From Enterobacter asburiae (lineage in GTDB: Bacteria; Pseudomonadota; Gammaproteobacteria; Enterobacterales; Enterobacteriaceae), in contig NZ_VRKN01000015.1 in NCBI RefSeq assembly GCF_008080435.1, positions 28,713-92,712 of the forward strand: a DNA stretch of 64,000 nucleotides, given 5' to 3'. Both the position numbers and the translations under genes were made by a program. Shown here piece by piece: positions 7,948 to 16,402 of this stretch; positions within the stretch are counted from its first letter, which is position 1; every line of letters begins with the position of its first letter. Below the pieces are notes generated by a model that was not told the origin of the DNA, did not search any database, and saw nothing but the letters and a program-made list of their open reading frames with translations.

Positions 7948-8967
7948 TCAGCGGGCAGTACCAGGACGTGAAAATTGTTTGCGATACTGAGCCGGGGAAA
8001 GCGCGAACTGCTGGCGAAAATGATGACGCAATGTCGACGCCTGACCAAACCCGGTCTGTTCAGCGATGCTGTCGATGCTTAACCGGCTGCTTTCCAGATA
8101 ATCTTTCGCTCTCAGCAGGCGCTCATTGATTAACCAGCGTGCGGGCGTCGTCCCCGTCGCCGCCTCGAAGCGACGAAGGAAGGTGCGCTGGCTCATACCG
8201 ACCCGACGCGCCAGGGAGTCGACGCTGTGCGCCTCGATAAGATGCGTGTGCAGAAAATCAAACAGCTGGCCCAGACGCTGGCTTTCCCGCAGCTGCGCCA
8301 CCGGGCGGCTCAACTGCTGTGGTTGAGATCCATCCCTGTGAGGAGGAATGACCAGCCGACGCGCCACGCTGTTGGCGGTTTCCATTCCATAATCCCGACG
8401 CACAACGTGCAGGCAGAGATCGATTCCCGCCGCACTGCCTGCGGAGGTCAGTATATCGCCCTCGTCCTGGTAGAGCACATCCTCAACCACGTCGATGTCA
8501 GGGTAACGGGCTTTAAGCGCGTCAATGTAGCGCCAGTGCGTCGTGGCTTTACGTCCGTTCAGCAGCCCTGAGGCGGCCAGTACAAACACGCCCGAGCAGA
8601 TGGAGAGCAACTGACACCCGCGCGCGCTGGCCTGACGCAATGCGCCACAGAGCGCATCCGGAACCGGTGAATCCAGTCCTCGCCAGCCCGGAACAACGAT
8701 CAGGTCGGCAGACTCAAGCAGCGTGATATCCCCATCGGTAATGATGCGGATCCCACCTGTCGCCCTAAGTTCACCGCTATCAACGCTCGCCACCGCAAAA
8801 CGATACCATTCGTCGCCCAGCTCGGGGCGCGGCAGGCCGAAGATCTCCACCGCTACGCCAAACTCAAAGGTACACAGACCGTCATACGCCAGCACGACCA
8901 CTTTCGGGCGGGGAATTTGTCTTAAGTTTGTCATCTTTTTGCTGTTTTCTGGCATAAGCGAACGCAT
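7948..8967 (-). CDS. ftrA: FtrA-type GlxA-family transcriptional regulator
   Basis: Up to 339 residues. Residues ~20-185 form a DJ-1/PfpI amidotransferase-like domain with LLSICSGVFVLAASGLL at the usual nucleophile-elbow cysteine and THWRY after it. Residues ~230-330 are an AraC-type DNA-binding domain (SLARRVGMSQRTFLRRF, QTGFGQASTLRHHF). The overall sequence matches the group annotated FtrA. No start has a clear ribosome site; ATG at 8967, 8955 or 8934 are all possible. It is divergent from a rhodanese-domain gene, a pairing I associate with ftrA, and may regulate it. Confidence 0.82.
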   Translation of the reverse strand: MRSLMPENSKKMTNLRQIPRPKVVVLAYDGLCTFEFGVAVEIFGLPRPELGDEWYRFAVASVDSGELRATGGIRIITDGDITLLESADLIVVPGWRGLDSPVPDALCGALRQASARGCQLLSICSGVFVLAASGLLNGRKATTHWRYIDALKARYPDIDVVEDVLYQDEGDILTSAGSAAGIDLCLHVVRRDYGMETANSVARRLVIPPHRDGSQPQQLSRPVAQLRESQRLGQLFDFLHTHLIEAHSVDSLARRVGMSQRTFLRRFEAATGTTPARWLINERLLRAKDYLESSRLSIDSIAEQTGFGQASTLRHHFRQQFALSPAQYRKQFSRPGTAR

Positions 8968-9028
8968 TCACGGGCTGAATTTGTGGATAGAGTAGTGTTA
9001 ACACAAACGCCAAAGATGAGGAAGGATC

Positions 9029-9442
9029 ATGAGCTATGTTACTGAATTTCCGGCTGCCGAGCCGCAGGAAGCCGTTACCCATTTTCTGCGCCGCCTGAGC
9101 GTTGAAACCGACTGTGCTGATGTGCATCATGCCATCGTCAACCATGAGCAGGACTTCGTGCTGCTGCACGTGGTGGGAAGCCCGGAACAGTTTGCCCGCC
9201 GTCATGTGCCTGGCGCATTGCACCTGCCGCGGAGCCAGATTACCGCTGAGCGTATGGCCCAATGGCCTGAAGGCACGCTGTTCGTCGTCTACTGTGCAGG
9301 ACCGCACTGCAACGGCGCGGACAGAGCCGCGCTGAAGCTGGCGCGCCTCGGGCTGCCGGTCAAAATCATGCTCGGAGGGATCACCGGCTGGGAAGATGAA
9401 AAGTTCGCCTTTGCCAGTAGCGAAGCCGTCGTCGCGCTGTGA
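9029..9442 (+). CDS. Rhodanese-domain sulfurtransferase
   Basis: 137 residues, a single rhodanese fold. Conserved points are RRHVPGALHLP in the CH2A region and VVYCAGPHCNGADRAA, where the first Cys is the expected persulfide-carrying residue. There is no signal peptide, so it acts in the cytoplasm. A good ribosome site (GAGGAAGG) precedes the ATG. Divergent from ftrA; the MetE-like methyltransferase gene follows 156 bp later, but the MetJ boxes between them imply a separate promoter for that gene. Confidence 0.86.
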   Translation: MSYVTEFPAAEPQEAVTHFLRRLSVETDCADVHHAIVNHEQDFVLLHVVGSPEQFARRHVPGALHLPRSQITAERMAQWPEGTLFVVYCAGPHCNGADRAALKLARLGLPVKIMLGGITGWEDEKFAFASSEAVVAL

Positions 9443-9512
9443 ACATGAATTTTTTTCAACACCCGTGAAATTTTCTCGTTTGCCGGAAGGCGGCAGGTAT
9501 GACATCTTTTTT

Positions 9513-9536
9513 GGACATTTAGACATCCAGAAGTCT
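9513..9536 (+). promoter_or_regulatory. Three tandem MetJ boxes (met operator)
   Basis: Three contiguous 8-mers match the met box AGACGTCT: GGACATTT (9513), AGACATCC (9521) and AGAAGTCT (9529). Tandem boxes in exact 8-bp register are the known form of MetJ-SAM operators. They lie 63 bp before the start of the MetE-like gene and predict repression when S-adenosylmethionine is plentiful. Confidence 0.8.
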
Positions 9537-9598
9537 AAAGATTCAAATGATGAATTATCACTGCTGGCAATTATCGCCGGCAGACTGAGGAGATTTCC

Positions 9599-10702
9599 AT
9601 GCAACGACAGCACGCCCCGTACCGCGCCGATGTAGTCGGCAGTTTTTTACGCCCGGATGCCATCAAACAGGCTCGCCTGAAGTTCGCCAGCGGCGAAATT
9701 GATGCCGGACAGCTTCGCGCTGTGGAAGACGATGCCATTCGCCACGTCGTTGAGCAGCAGTGCGCGTGCGGCCTGCATGTCGTGACCGACGGTGAATTTC
9801 GCCGTGCCTGGTGGCACTTCGACTTCTTCGACGGTTTGCAGGGCGTTGAGCGTTACGATTCACAGCAGGGCATCCAGTTTAACGGGGTGCAAACCAAAGC
9901 CCACGGCGTGCGCGTCACCGGCAAGCTGGGCTTTGGCGAGCATCCAATGCTCGAAGATTTCCGTTATCTGAAAAGCATCAGCGGTAATGCTCAGCCGAAA
10001 ATGACCATTCCCAGCCCGAGCGTGCTGCATTTCCGCGGAGGCCGTAAAGATATTGATGCGACAGTGTATCCGGACCTGAATGTGTATTTTGACGATCTGG
10101 CGACCACCTGGCGCGACGCCATCCGCGCATTCTACGATGCGGGCTGCCGTTACCTGCAGCTGGACGACACCGTCTGGGCCTATCTCTGTTCGGACGATCA
10201 GCGCCGTCAGATCCGCGAGCGCGGCGATGATGCCGATGAGCTGGCTCGTATCTATGCCCGCGTCCTGAACAAGGCGCTGGAAGGCAAGCCGGACGATCTG
10301 ACCATCGGGCTGCACGTCTGTCGCGGTAACTTCCGTTCAACCTGGATTTCCGAAGGCGGCTATGAGCCGGTGGCGGAAGTGCTGTTCGGGACGGTCAACG
10401 TTGACGCGTTCTTCCTTGAATATGATAACGACCGCAGCGGTGATTTCGCGCCATTGCGCTTTGTTCACCCGGGCAAGCAGCAGGTGGTGCTGGGTCTTAT
10501 CACCACGAAAAACGGTGAGCTGGAGAACCCTGAGGGTGTTAAAGCCCGTCTGGAAGAGGCGGCGAAATTCGTGGCAAAAGAGCAAATTTGCCTCAGCCCG
10601 CAGTGCGGCTTTGCCTCTACCGAAGAGGGTAACAGCCTGAGTGAAACCCAGCAGTGGGACAAAGTCCGTCTGGTCACGCAGATCGCCAGCGAAGTCTGGT
10701 AA
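9599..10702 (+). CDS. Cobalamin-independent methionine synthase II family protein (MetE C-terminal domain type)
   Basis: 367 residues, the length of the single-domain MetE-C family (YxjG/YxjH type) and about half of classical MetE. All four expected zinc ligands can be seen: His and Cys in LHVCRGN, Glu in FFLEYDNDRSG, and Cys in LSPQCGF. The protein is expected to move a methyl group to homocysteine; the donor is uncertain because the N-terminal folate domain of MetE is missing. GAGGAG precedes the ATG. The three met boxes upstream support a role in methionine supply. Related core enzymes use other methyl donors, but the natural donor here is unknown. Confidence 0.87.
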   Translation: MQRQHAPYRADVVGSFLRPDAIKQARLKFASGEIDAGQLRAVEDDAIRHVVEQQCACGLHVVTDGEFRRAWWHFDFFDGLQGVERYDSQQGIQFNGVQTKAHGVRVTGKLGFGEHPMLEDFRYLKSISGNAQPKMTIPSPSVLHFRGGRKDIDATVYPDLNVYFDDLATTWRDAIRAFYDAGCRYLQLDDTVWAYLCSDDQRRQIRERGDDADELARIYARVLNKALEGKPDDLTIGLHVCRGNFRSTWISEGGYEPVAEVLFGTVNVDAFFLEYDNDRSGDFAPLRFVHPGKQQVVLGLITTKNGELENPEGVKARLEEAAKFVAKEQICLSPQCGFASTEEGNSLSETQQWDKVRLVTQIASEVW

Positions 10703-10719
10703 AACCTCCTCCTCAGCGC

Positions 10720-10736
10720 TGCATTATAAAAGTGCA
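10720..10736. promoter_or_regulatory. Candidate NtrC-binding site upstream of urtA
   Basis: A 17-bp dyad TGCA-N9-TGCA (10720-10736) fits the length and ends of NtrC sites (consensus TGCACC-N5-GGTGCA), though the inner bases are weaker. It lies about 105 bp before the transcription start predicted by the sigma-54 promoter, a typical NtrC enhancer distance. The dyad extends outward into a 10-bp hairpin (10714-10742) with no T run, so an alternative reading is a weak terminator of the preceding gene. Confidence 0.55.
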
Positions 10737-10807
10737 GCGCTGTGCCATTCTGAGACGTTCTCTTTACATCCTGCGTTCCACCTCCTGAAATAGCGCGCCC
10801 TCCATTC

Positions 10808-10823
10808 TGGCATCCTTTTTGCT
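10808..10823 (+). promoter_or_regulatory. Candidate sigma-54 promoter of the urt operon
   Basis: TGGCAT at 10808 and TTGCT at 10819-10823 place the invariant GG and GC exactly 10 bp apart, as required for a sigma-54 (-24/-12) promoter (TGGCAC-N5-TTGCW). It lies 82 bp before the urtA start. With the NtrC-like dyad upstream it predicts induction under nitrogen limitation. Confidence 0.7.
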
Positions 10824-10904
10824 CCTGCTTCGCTGACACCTTTATTTCCGCGTCCACGCCGTAACGGACGTTTTCGCACAGCGTTCTTTTTCAGGAGTGA
10901 AAAT

Positions 10905-12176
10905 ATGCAGCGTCGTACCTTATTAAAAGCTTTTGCGTTATCCGCGTCCGTCGTGGCGATGGGAATGAGTTTTGGCGTACAGGCGGCCGATACCATCAAA
11001 GTGGGGATCATGCATTCTCTTTCCGGCACCATGGCCATCTCCGAAACGCCGCTGAAGGACGTTGCCCTGATGACGATTGATGAAATCAACGCCAAAGGCG
11101 GTGTGCTGGGCAAGAAGCTGGAGCCGGTGGTGGTGGATCCGGCCTCAAACTGGCCGCTGTTTGCCGAGAAAGCGCGCCAGCTGTTAAGTCAGGATAAAGT
11201 GGCGGTCGTGTTCGGCTGCTGGACGTCGGTGTCGCGCAAATCCGTGCTGCCGGTGTTTGAGGAACTGAACGGCCTGCTGTTCTACCCGGTGCAATATGAA
11301 GGCGAAGAGATGTCGCCGAACGTCTTCTATACCGGTGCGGCACCGAACCAGCAGGCCATCCCGGCGGTGGAATACCTGATGAGCGAAGACGGCGGCGCGG
11401 CGAAACGCTTCTTCCTTCTGGGCACCGATTACGTCTACCCGCGCACCACCAACAAGATCCTGCGCGCTTTCCTGCATTCGAAAGGGGTAGAGGATAAGGA
11501 CATCGAAGAGGTTTACACCCCGTTTGGCCATAGCGACTACCAGACCATCGTCGCCAACATCAAGAAATTCTCCGCCGGTGGTAAAACCGCCGTGGTGTCG
11601 ACCATCAACGGCGATTCCAACGTGCCATTCTACAAAGAGCTGGCTAACCAGGGGCTGAAGGCGACCGACGTGCCGGTGGTGGCGTTCTCCGTGGGCGAAG
11701 AAGAGCTGCGCGGGATCGACACCAAACCGCTGGTCGGCAACCTGGCCGCGTGGAACTACTTTGAATCCGTGGATAATCCGACCAACCAGGCCTTCGTGGC
11801 AGATTACAAAGCCTATGCCAAAGCGCATAAGCTGCCGAACGCCGATACCGTGGTGACCAACGACCCGATGGAAGCTACTTACGTGGGGATCCATATGTGG
11901 GCGCAGGCAGTGGAAAAAGCGGGTACTACCGACGTGGATAAAGTGCGTGCGGCGATGGCAGGCCAGTCCTTTAAGGCGCCGTCTGGCTTTACGCTCACCA
12001 TGGATGCCACCAACCACCATCTGCATAAGCCGGTCATGATCGGTGAAATCGAAGGCAACGGCCAGTTCAACGTGGTGTGGCAGACGGAGCAGCCGGTACG
12101 CGCCCAGCCGTGGAGCCCGTTCATCGCCGGGAATGACAAAAAGCCCGACCAGCCGATGAAAACCGCCAGCAACTAA
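10905..12176 (+). CDS. urtA: Urea ABC transporter, substrate-binding protein UrtA
   Basis: 423 residues with a signal peptide (MQRRTLLKAFALSASVVAMG, cleaved after VQA), so periplasmic. The mature part is a type I periplasmic binding protein of the amide/urea class (DTIKVGIMHSLSGTMAISE, then VVFGCWTSVSRKSVLPVFE). AGGAGTGA precedes the ATG. It is the first gene of urtABCDE, and a candidate sigma-54 promoter with an NtrC site lies upstream. It delivers urea to the UrtBC channel. No urease genes are in the window. Confidence 0.95.
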   Translation: MQRRTLLKAFALSASVVAMGMSFGVQAADTIKVGIMHSLSGTMAISETPLKDVALMTIDEINAKGGVLGKKLEPVVVDPASNWPLFAEKARQLLSQDKVAVVFGCWTSVSRKSVLPVFEELNGLLFYPVQYEGEEMSPNVFYTGAAPNQQAIPAVEYLMSEDGGAAKRFFLLGTDYVYPRTTNKILRAFLHSKGVEDKDIEEVYTPFGHSDYQTIVANIKKFSAGGKTAVVSTINGDSNVPFYKELANQGLKATDVPVVAFSVGEEELRGIDTKPLVGNLAAWNYFESVDNPTNQAFVADYKAYAKAHKLPNADTVVTNDPMEATYVGIHMWAQAVEKAGTTDVDKVRAAMAGQSFKAPSGFTLTMDATNHHLHKPVMIGEIEGNGQFNVVWQTEQPVRAQPWSPFIAGNDKKPDQPMKTASN

Positions 12177-12200
12177 GCCATCACTGCAGGGAGAAACGTC

Positions 12201-13775
12201 ATGAACGCCATGCGCATGTTCATCGCTCTTGTATGGCTTTCCGGACTGCTGCCAGGGATGGCGCAGGCATCGGATGCCGATCGTTTTGTTGCCGCCAGCC
12301 GCAGCCAGCAGGCGGAATTGCTGACGCAGTGGGCCGTCGCGCCGGATGCCGCGAGGCTGCCGCTGCTGCAGGCGCTGCAAAAGGAAAATCTGTATACCGA
12401 CGGCCAAAAGCACGCCTTTGCCCGGCGTAATGGTCAAATGGTGTCGCTCGGTGACGCTAAGGCGGCCGAAGGGGCAACCAAAGCCGTTCGTCTGACCAAC
12501 CGGCTGCGCGTGCTGGCCGCCACGGCCATCGCTACGCATCAGCTGGTGAGTGACAGTGTCACCGAAAGGCGAGCGGCGGCACGTCAGCTTCAGCGGGATG
12601 CCCAGCCCGGGATGCTCGCTTTTCTGCAAAAGCGGGTAAACGATGAAACGGACGCGGTGGCACATCAGGCGCTTTTACTGGCGGTGGCGAATCTCCAGCT
12701 AACCAGCCCGCAGGCAGAGGTGCGCCGTAAAGCTGTCGAATTATTAGGGCAGTCCGACGATCCGGACGTGGAGTCCAGACTTACCCCGTTTACCCAGGCA
12801 CAGACAGAGCCGGATGCCGGGGTTCGCGCCGCCGCGCAAGAGAGTCTTAGCCAGGTCCAGCATCGACTGATGTGGGGCGATCTGCTGGGCCAGGCGTTTA
12901 TGGGGCTGTCCCTGGGGTCAGTGCTGCTGCTGGCGGCGCTGGGGCTCGCCATCACCTACGGCCTGCTGGGCGTCATTAATATGGCGCACGGCGAGATGCT
13001 GATGCTGGGCGCGTACGCCACGTGGATGGTACAGCAGGCGATGGCCGGGCTTGCGCCTCAGTGGCTGGCGCTCTATCCCGTTATCGCGCTGCCGGTCGCA
13101 TTCTGCCTGACTGCGGGCATCGGGATGGTGCTGGAGCGCACCGTGATTCGCCATCTGTACGGTCGTCCGCTGGAAACGCTGCTGGCGACGTGGGGGATCA
13201 GCCTGATGATTATCCAGCTGGTGCGCATGACGTTTGGTGCCCAGAACCTGGAGGTGGCGAACCCGGCATGGCTGTCTGGCGGGGTGCAGGTTTTTGCTAA
13301 CCTGACGCTGCCGTGGAACCGCATTGTGGTGCTGGGCTTCGTGCTGCTGGTGCTGTTCTTTACCTGGCTCATTTTGAATAAAACCCGTCTGGGGCTGAAC
13401 GTGCGCGCGGTGACGCAGAACCGCAGCATGGCCGCCTGCTGCGGGGTACCGACAGGTCGCGTCGATATGCTGGCGTTTGGGCTTGGCTCAGGAATTGCCG
13501 GGTTAGGCGGCGTGGCGCTATCGCAGCTCGGTAACGTCGGACCGGAGCTGGGCCAGGGCTATATTATCGACTCTTTCCTCGTGGTTGTTCTTGGTGGCGT
13601 AGGCCAGCTGGCAGGCAGCGTGGCCGCGGCCTTTGGTCTGGGCATTTTCAATAAAATTCTTGAACCGCAGATGGGGGCGGTGCTGGGCAAGATTGTGATT
13701 CTGGTGGCGATCGTGCTGTTTATTCAGAAACGCCCTCAGGGGCTGTTTGCGCTGAAAGGGAGGGTGATTGACTGA
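12201..13775 (+). CDS. urtB: Urea ABC transporter permease UrtB
   Basis: 524 residues. A signal peptide (residues 1-23) is followed by ~200 residues of soluble, helical, extracytoplasmic sequence. From about residue 225 comes a LivH-type permease with about eight membrane helices (GLSLGSVLLLAALGLAITYG; NMAHGEMLMLGAYATW). The long N-terminal extension is normal for proteobacterial UrtB and absent from LivH. It starts 24 bp after urtA, and its stop codon overlaps the urtC ATG by one base. A matS site lies within the coding region at 12550. Confidence 0.93.
   Translation: MNAMRMFIALVWLSGLLPGMAQASDADRFVAASRSQQAELLTQWAVAPDAARLPLLQALQKENLYTDGQKHAFARRNGQMVSLGDAKAAEGATKAVRLTNRLRVLAATAIATHQLVSDSVTERRAAARQLQRDAQPGMLAFLQKRVNDETDAVAHQALLLAVANLQLTSPQAEVRRKAVELLGQSDDPDVESRLTPFTQAQTEPDAGVRAAAQESLSQVQHRLMWGDLLGQAFMGLSLGSVLLLAALGLAITYGLLGVINMAHGEMLMLGAYATWMVQQAMAGLAPQWLALYPVIALPVAFCLTAGIGMVLERTVIRHLYGRPLETLLATWGISLMIIQLVRMTFGAQNLEVANPAWLSGGVQVFANLTLPWNRIVVLGFVLLVLFFTWLILNKTRLGLNVRAVTQNRSMAACCGVPTGRVDMLAFGLGSGIAGLGGVALSQLGNVGPELGQGYIIDSFLVVVLGGVGQLAGSVAAAFGLGIFNKILEPQMGAVLGKIVILVAIVLFIQKRPQGLFALKGRVID
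12550..12562. other. matS site (MatP binding, Ter macrodomain)
   Basis: GTGACAGTGTCAC matches the 13-bp matS consensus GTGACRNYGTCAC at every position. matS sites occur only in the Ter macrodomain of enterobacterial chromosomes, where MatP binds them. Its presence agrees with the Ter and dif sites later in the window. Confidence 0.85.
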
Positions 13776-14848
13776 TGAGCCAGCCGCTGACCTTAACGCT
13801 GGCGCGCAAAGCGCCACGCACCACGCAACTTGCAGGCAGCCTGCTGGTGGTGTGTCTGCTGATATTACCGTTTTTTGCCTTACTGCCTGCGACGCATCCG
13901 CTGGCGCTGTCGACCTGGATGCTGACGCTGATTGGTAAGATCCTCTGCTATGCCATCGTTGCGGTGGCGCTGGATCTGGTGTGGGGCTATGCCGGGATGC
14001 TCTCTCTTGGACACGGCATCTTCTTCGCCCTGGGCGGCTACGCGATGGGGATGTACCTGATGCGCCAGGCCGCAGGTGACGGTCTGCCTGCGTTTATGTC
14101 GTTTCTTTCCTGGAGCGACCTGCCGTGGTTCTGGTGGGGAACCCAGCATTTTGCCTGGGCGCTGGTGCTGATTGTACTGGTTCCGGGGCTGCTGGCGCTG
14201 GTGTTTGGCTGGTTTGCCTTCCGCTCAAAGATAAAAGGGGTCTACTTCTCGATTATGACCCAGGCGCTGACCTATGCCGGGATGCTGCTGTTCTTTCGCA
14301 ACGAAACCGGTTTTGGCGGCAATAACGGTTTTACCGGCTTCACCACGCTGCTCGGGTTTTCGGTGACGGAAACGACCACCCGTATCGCGCTGTTTCTGGC
14401 GACCGTGCTGTTGCTGCTCCTGGCGTTGGGCACCGGATTTGCGCTGGCGAAGAGCAAGTTTGGCCGCATCCTGACCGCCGTTCGCGACGCCGAAAATCGC
14501 CTGACGTTTTGCGGCTACGATCCGCGCGGGTTCAAGCTGCTGGTATGGACGCTTTCTGCCGTGCTGTGCGGCCTGGCGGGGGCGCTGTACGTCCCGCAGG
14601 TGGGCATTATTAATCCCGGTGAAATGTCACCGACGAACTCGATAGAAGCGGCCATCTGGGTGGCGCTGGGTGGGCGCGGCACGCTGGTCGGGCCGGTGAT
14701 TGGCGCAGCGCTGGTAAACGGTGCGAAGAGCTTTTTCACCGTCGCGATGCCGGAATACTGGCAGCTGTTTCTGGGGCTGATTTTCATCGCCGTCACGCTG
14801 TTTTTACCGCGCGGCGTCTACGGTCTGTTTCGAAAGGGAGAGAAATAA
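13775..14848 (+). CDS. urtC: Urea ABC transporter permease UrtC
   Basis: 357 residues, LivM-type permease with eight to nine membrane helices. LVWGYAGMLSLGHGIFFALG near residue 70 is a hallmark of the branched-chain/urea permease group. It overlaps urtB by one base and urtD by one base (TAATG), so the three are translationally coupled. It forms the channel with UrtB. Confidence 0.93.
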   Translation: MSQPLTLTLARKAPRTTQLAGSLLVVCLLILPFFALLPATHPLALSTWMLTLIGKILCYAIVAVALDLVWGYAGMLSLGHGIFFALGGYAMGMYLMRQAAGDGLPAFMSFLSWSDLPWFWWGTQHFAWALVLIVLVPGLLALVFGWFAFRSKIKGVYFSIMTQALTYAGMLLFFRNETGFGGNNGFTGFTTLLGFSVTETTTRIALFLATVLLLLLALGTGFALAKSKFGRILTAVRDAENRLTFCGYDPRGFKLLVWTLSAVLCGLAGALYVPQVGIINPGEMSPTNSIEAAIWVALGGRGTLVGPVIGAALVNGAKSFFTVAMPEYWQLFLGLIFIAVTLFLPRGVYGLFRKGEK

Positions 14849-15645
14849 TGCAGCCTGCCGAAGGGTTATTTACCCGCCAGTTGCCCGGCGATCGTTACCG
14901 GGACCAGACCGACCCGGTGCTTCAGCTTGAGGCCATTAACGTCAATTTTGATGGATTTCAGGCCCTGACCGATCTCTCGCTGAATATCGGCGTGGGCGAG
15001 TTGCGCTGCGTGATAGGCCCTAACGGAGCCGGTAAAACCACGCTGATGGACGTCATCACCGGCAAAACGCGGCCAAAGAGCGGCAGGGCGATTTACGATC
15101 AGTCCATCGACCTGACTGCACTGGAGCCTGCGGCCATTGCCCGCCAGGGGATCGGGCGTAAATTCCAGAAACCCACCGTTTTTGAAGCGCTGACGGTGTG
15201 GGAAAACCTGGAGATCGCCATGAAAACCGATAAATCCGTCTGGGCGAGCCTGCGGGCAACGCTCAACGGTGAACAGCGCGACCGCATTGATGAGATGCTG
15301 GTTTTGCTGCGCCTTAGCAGCGAGCGCGACCGCCGCGCCGGGCTGCTTTCCCACGGGCAAAAACAGTTTCTGGAAATCGGTATGCTTCTGGTGCAGGACC
15401 CGCACCTGTTGCTGCTGGATGAACCGGCCGCCGGGATGACCGACGCGGAAACGGAATACACCGCCGAGCTGTTCAAAACGCTGGCGGGTAAGCATTCCCT
15501 GATGGTGGTGGAGCACGATATGGGCTTTGTGGAAACCATCGCCGACCACGTGACGGTGCTGCATCAGGGCCGCGTGCTGGCGGAAGGTTCGCTTCGCGAG
15601 GTGCAGGCCAACGAGCAGGTGATTGAGGTCTATCTGGGACGTTAA
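14848..15645 (+). CDS. urtD: Urea ABC transporter ATP-binding protein UrtD
   Basis: 265 residues of a LivG-type ATPase. Walker A is GPNGAGKTT; the signature is LSHGQKQFLEIG, where LSHGQ replaces LSGGQ as is usual in this group; Walker B is LLLLDEPAAGM; the switch His is in MVVEHDMGFV. About 25 residues precede the ATPase core, as in other UrtD proteins. The ATG overlaps the urtC stop. Confidence 0.94.
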   Translation: MQPAEGLFTRQLPGDRYRDQTDPVLQLEAINVNFDGFQALTDLSLNIGVGELRCVIGPNGAGKTTLMDVITGKTRPKSGRAIYDQSIDLTALEPAAIARQGIGRKFQKPTVFEALTVWENLEIAMKTDKSVWASLRATLNGEQRDRIDEMLVLLRLSSERDRRAGLLSHGQKQFLEIGMLLVQDPHLLLLDEPAAGMTDAETEYTAELFKTLAGKHSLMVVEHDMGFVETIADHVTVLHQGRVLAEGSLREVQANEQVIEVYLGR

Positions 15646-15654
15646 GGAGAGGTG

Positions 15655-16353
15655 ATGCTACAGGTCAATGAACTGAATCAGTATTACGGCGGCAGTCATA
15701 TCCTGCGCGGCGTGAGCTTTGAAGCCATCCCCGGAGAAGTCACCTGCCTGCTGGGGCGCAACGGCGTCGGGAAAACCACGCTGCTAAAGTGTCTGATGGG
15801 GCTGATCCCGGCGAAAACCGGGGAGGTCATCTGGCAGGGTAAAAAGATCACCCACAGCAAGCCGCACCAGCGGGTGCAGTCGGGCGTGGCGTATGTTCCG
15901 CAGGGCCGCGAGATTTTCCCGCGCCTGACCGTGGAAGAGAACCTCCTGCTGGGGCTGTCGCGATTTTCCGCCCGCGAGGCGAAGCAGGTGCCGGACGAGA
16001 TTTGGCAGCTTTTCCCGGTGCTTAAAGAGATGAAACATCGCCGCGGGGGCGACCTCTCCGGCGGGCAGCAACAGCAGCTGGCGATTGGTCGCGCCCTGGC
16101 GAGCCGCCCACAACTGCTGATTCTGGATGAGCCGACCGAAGGCATACAGCCGTCGGTGATCAAAGAGATTGGCCAGGTGATCCGCACCCTGGCGGACCGG
16201 GGGGATATGGCGATCCTGCTGGTTGAGCAATTTTACGACTTTGCCGCCGAGCTGGCCGACAGCTACCTGCTGATGTCGCGCGGTACGATTATTCAGCGCG
16301 GACGGGGTGAAAACATGGAGCAGGAGGGTGTTCGCGGGCTGGTTGCGATTTGA
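15655..16353 (+). CDS. urtE: Urea ABC transporter ATP-binding protein UrtE
   Basis: 232 residues of a LivF-type ATPase: Walker A GRNGVGKTT, signature LSGGQQQQLAIGRAL, Walker B LLILDEPTEGI. MLQVNELNQYYGGSH is the typical UrtE opening. The ATG at 15655 has AAGGAG six bases upstream; an in-frame GTG at 15652 is less well spaced. It is the last urt gene, 9 bp after urtD. Its stop codon lies at the edge of the Zur palindrome of zinT. Confidence 0.94.
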   Translation: MLQVNELNQYYGGSHILRGVSFEAIPGEVTCLLGRNGVGKTTLLKCLMGLIPAKTGEVIWQGKKITHSKPHQRVQSGVAYVPQGREIFPRLTVEENLLLGLSRFSAREAKQVPDEIWQLFPVLKEMKHRRGGDLSGGQQQQLAIGRALASRPQLLILDEPTEGIQPSVIKEIGQVIRTLADRGDMAILLVEQFYDFAAELADSYLLMSRGTIIQRGRGENMEQEGVRGLVAI

Positions 16354-16373
16354 AATGTTATAATATAACATTT
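16353..16373. promoter_or_regulatory. Zur box of zinT
   Basis: A perfect 21-bp palindrome: AAATGTTATA, a central A, then TATAACATTT. This is the core form of enterobacterial Zur operators (GTTATA-N-TATAAC). It overlaps the last base of the urtE stop and lies 29 bp before the zinT start. It predicts repression of zinT by Zur when zinc is sufficient. Confidence 0.92.
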
Positions 16374-16402
16374 GTATTCTTATCAAACGGAATGAGGATG
16401 TT

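Noticed and set aside
10714..10742. Intrinsic terminator after the MetE-like gene
   Set aside because: The hairpin has no T run and its 17-bp core fits an NtrC dyad at the right distance from a sigma-54 promoter, so the regulatory reading is preferred.
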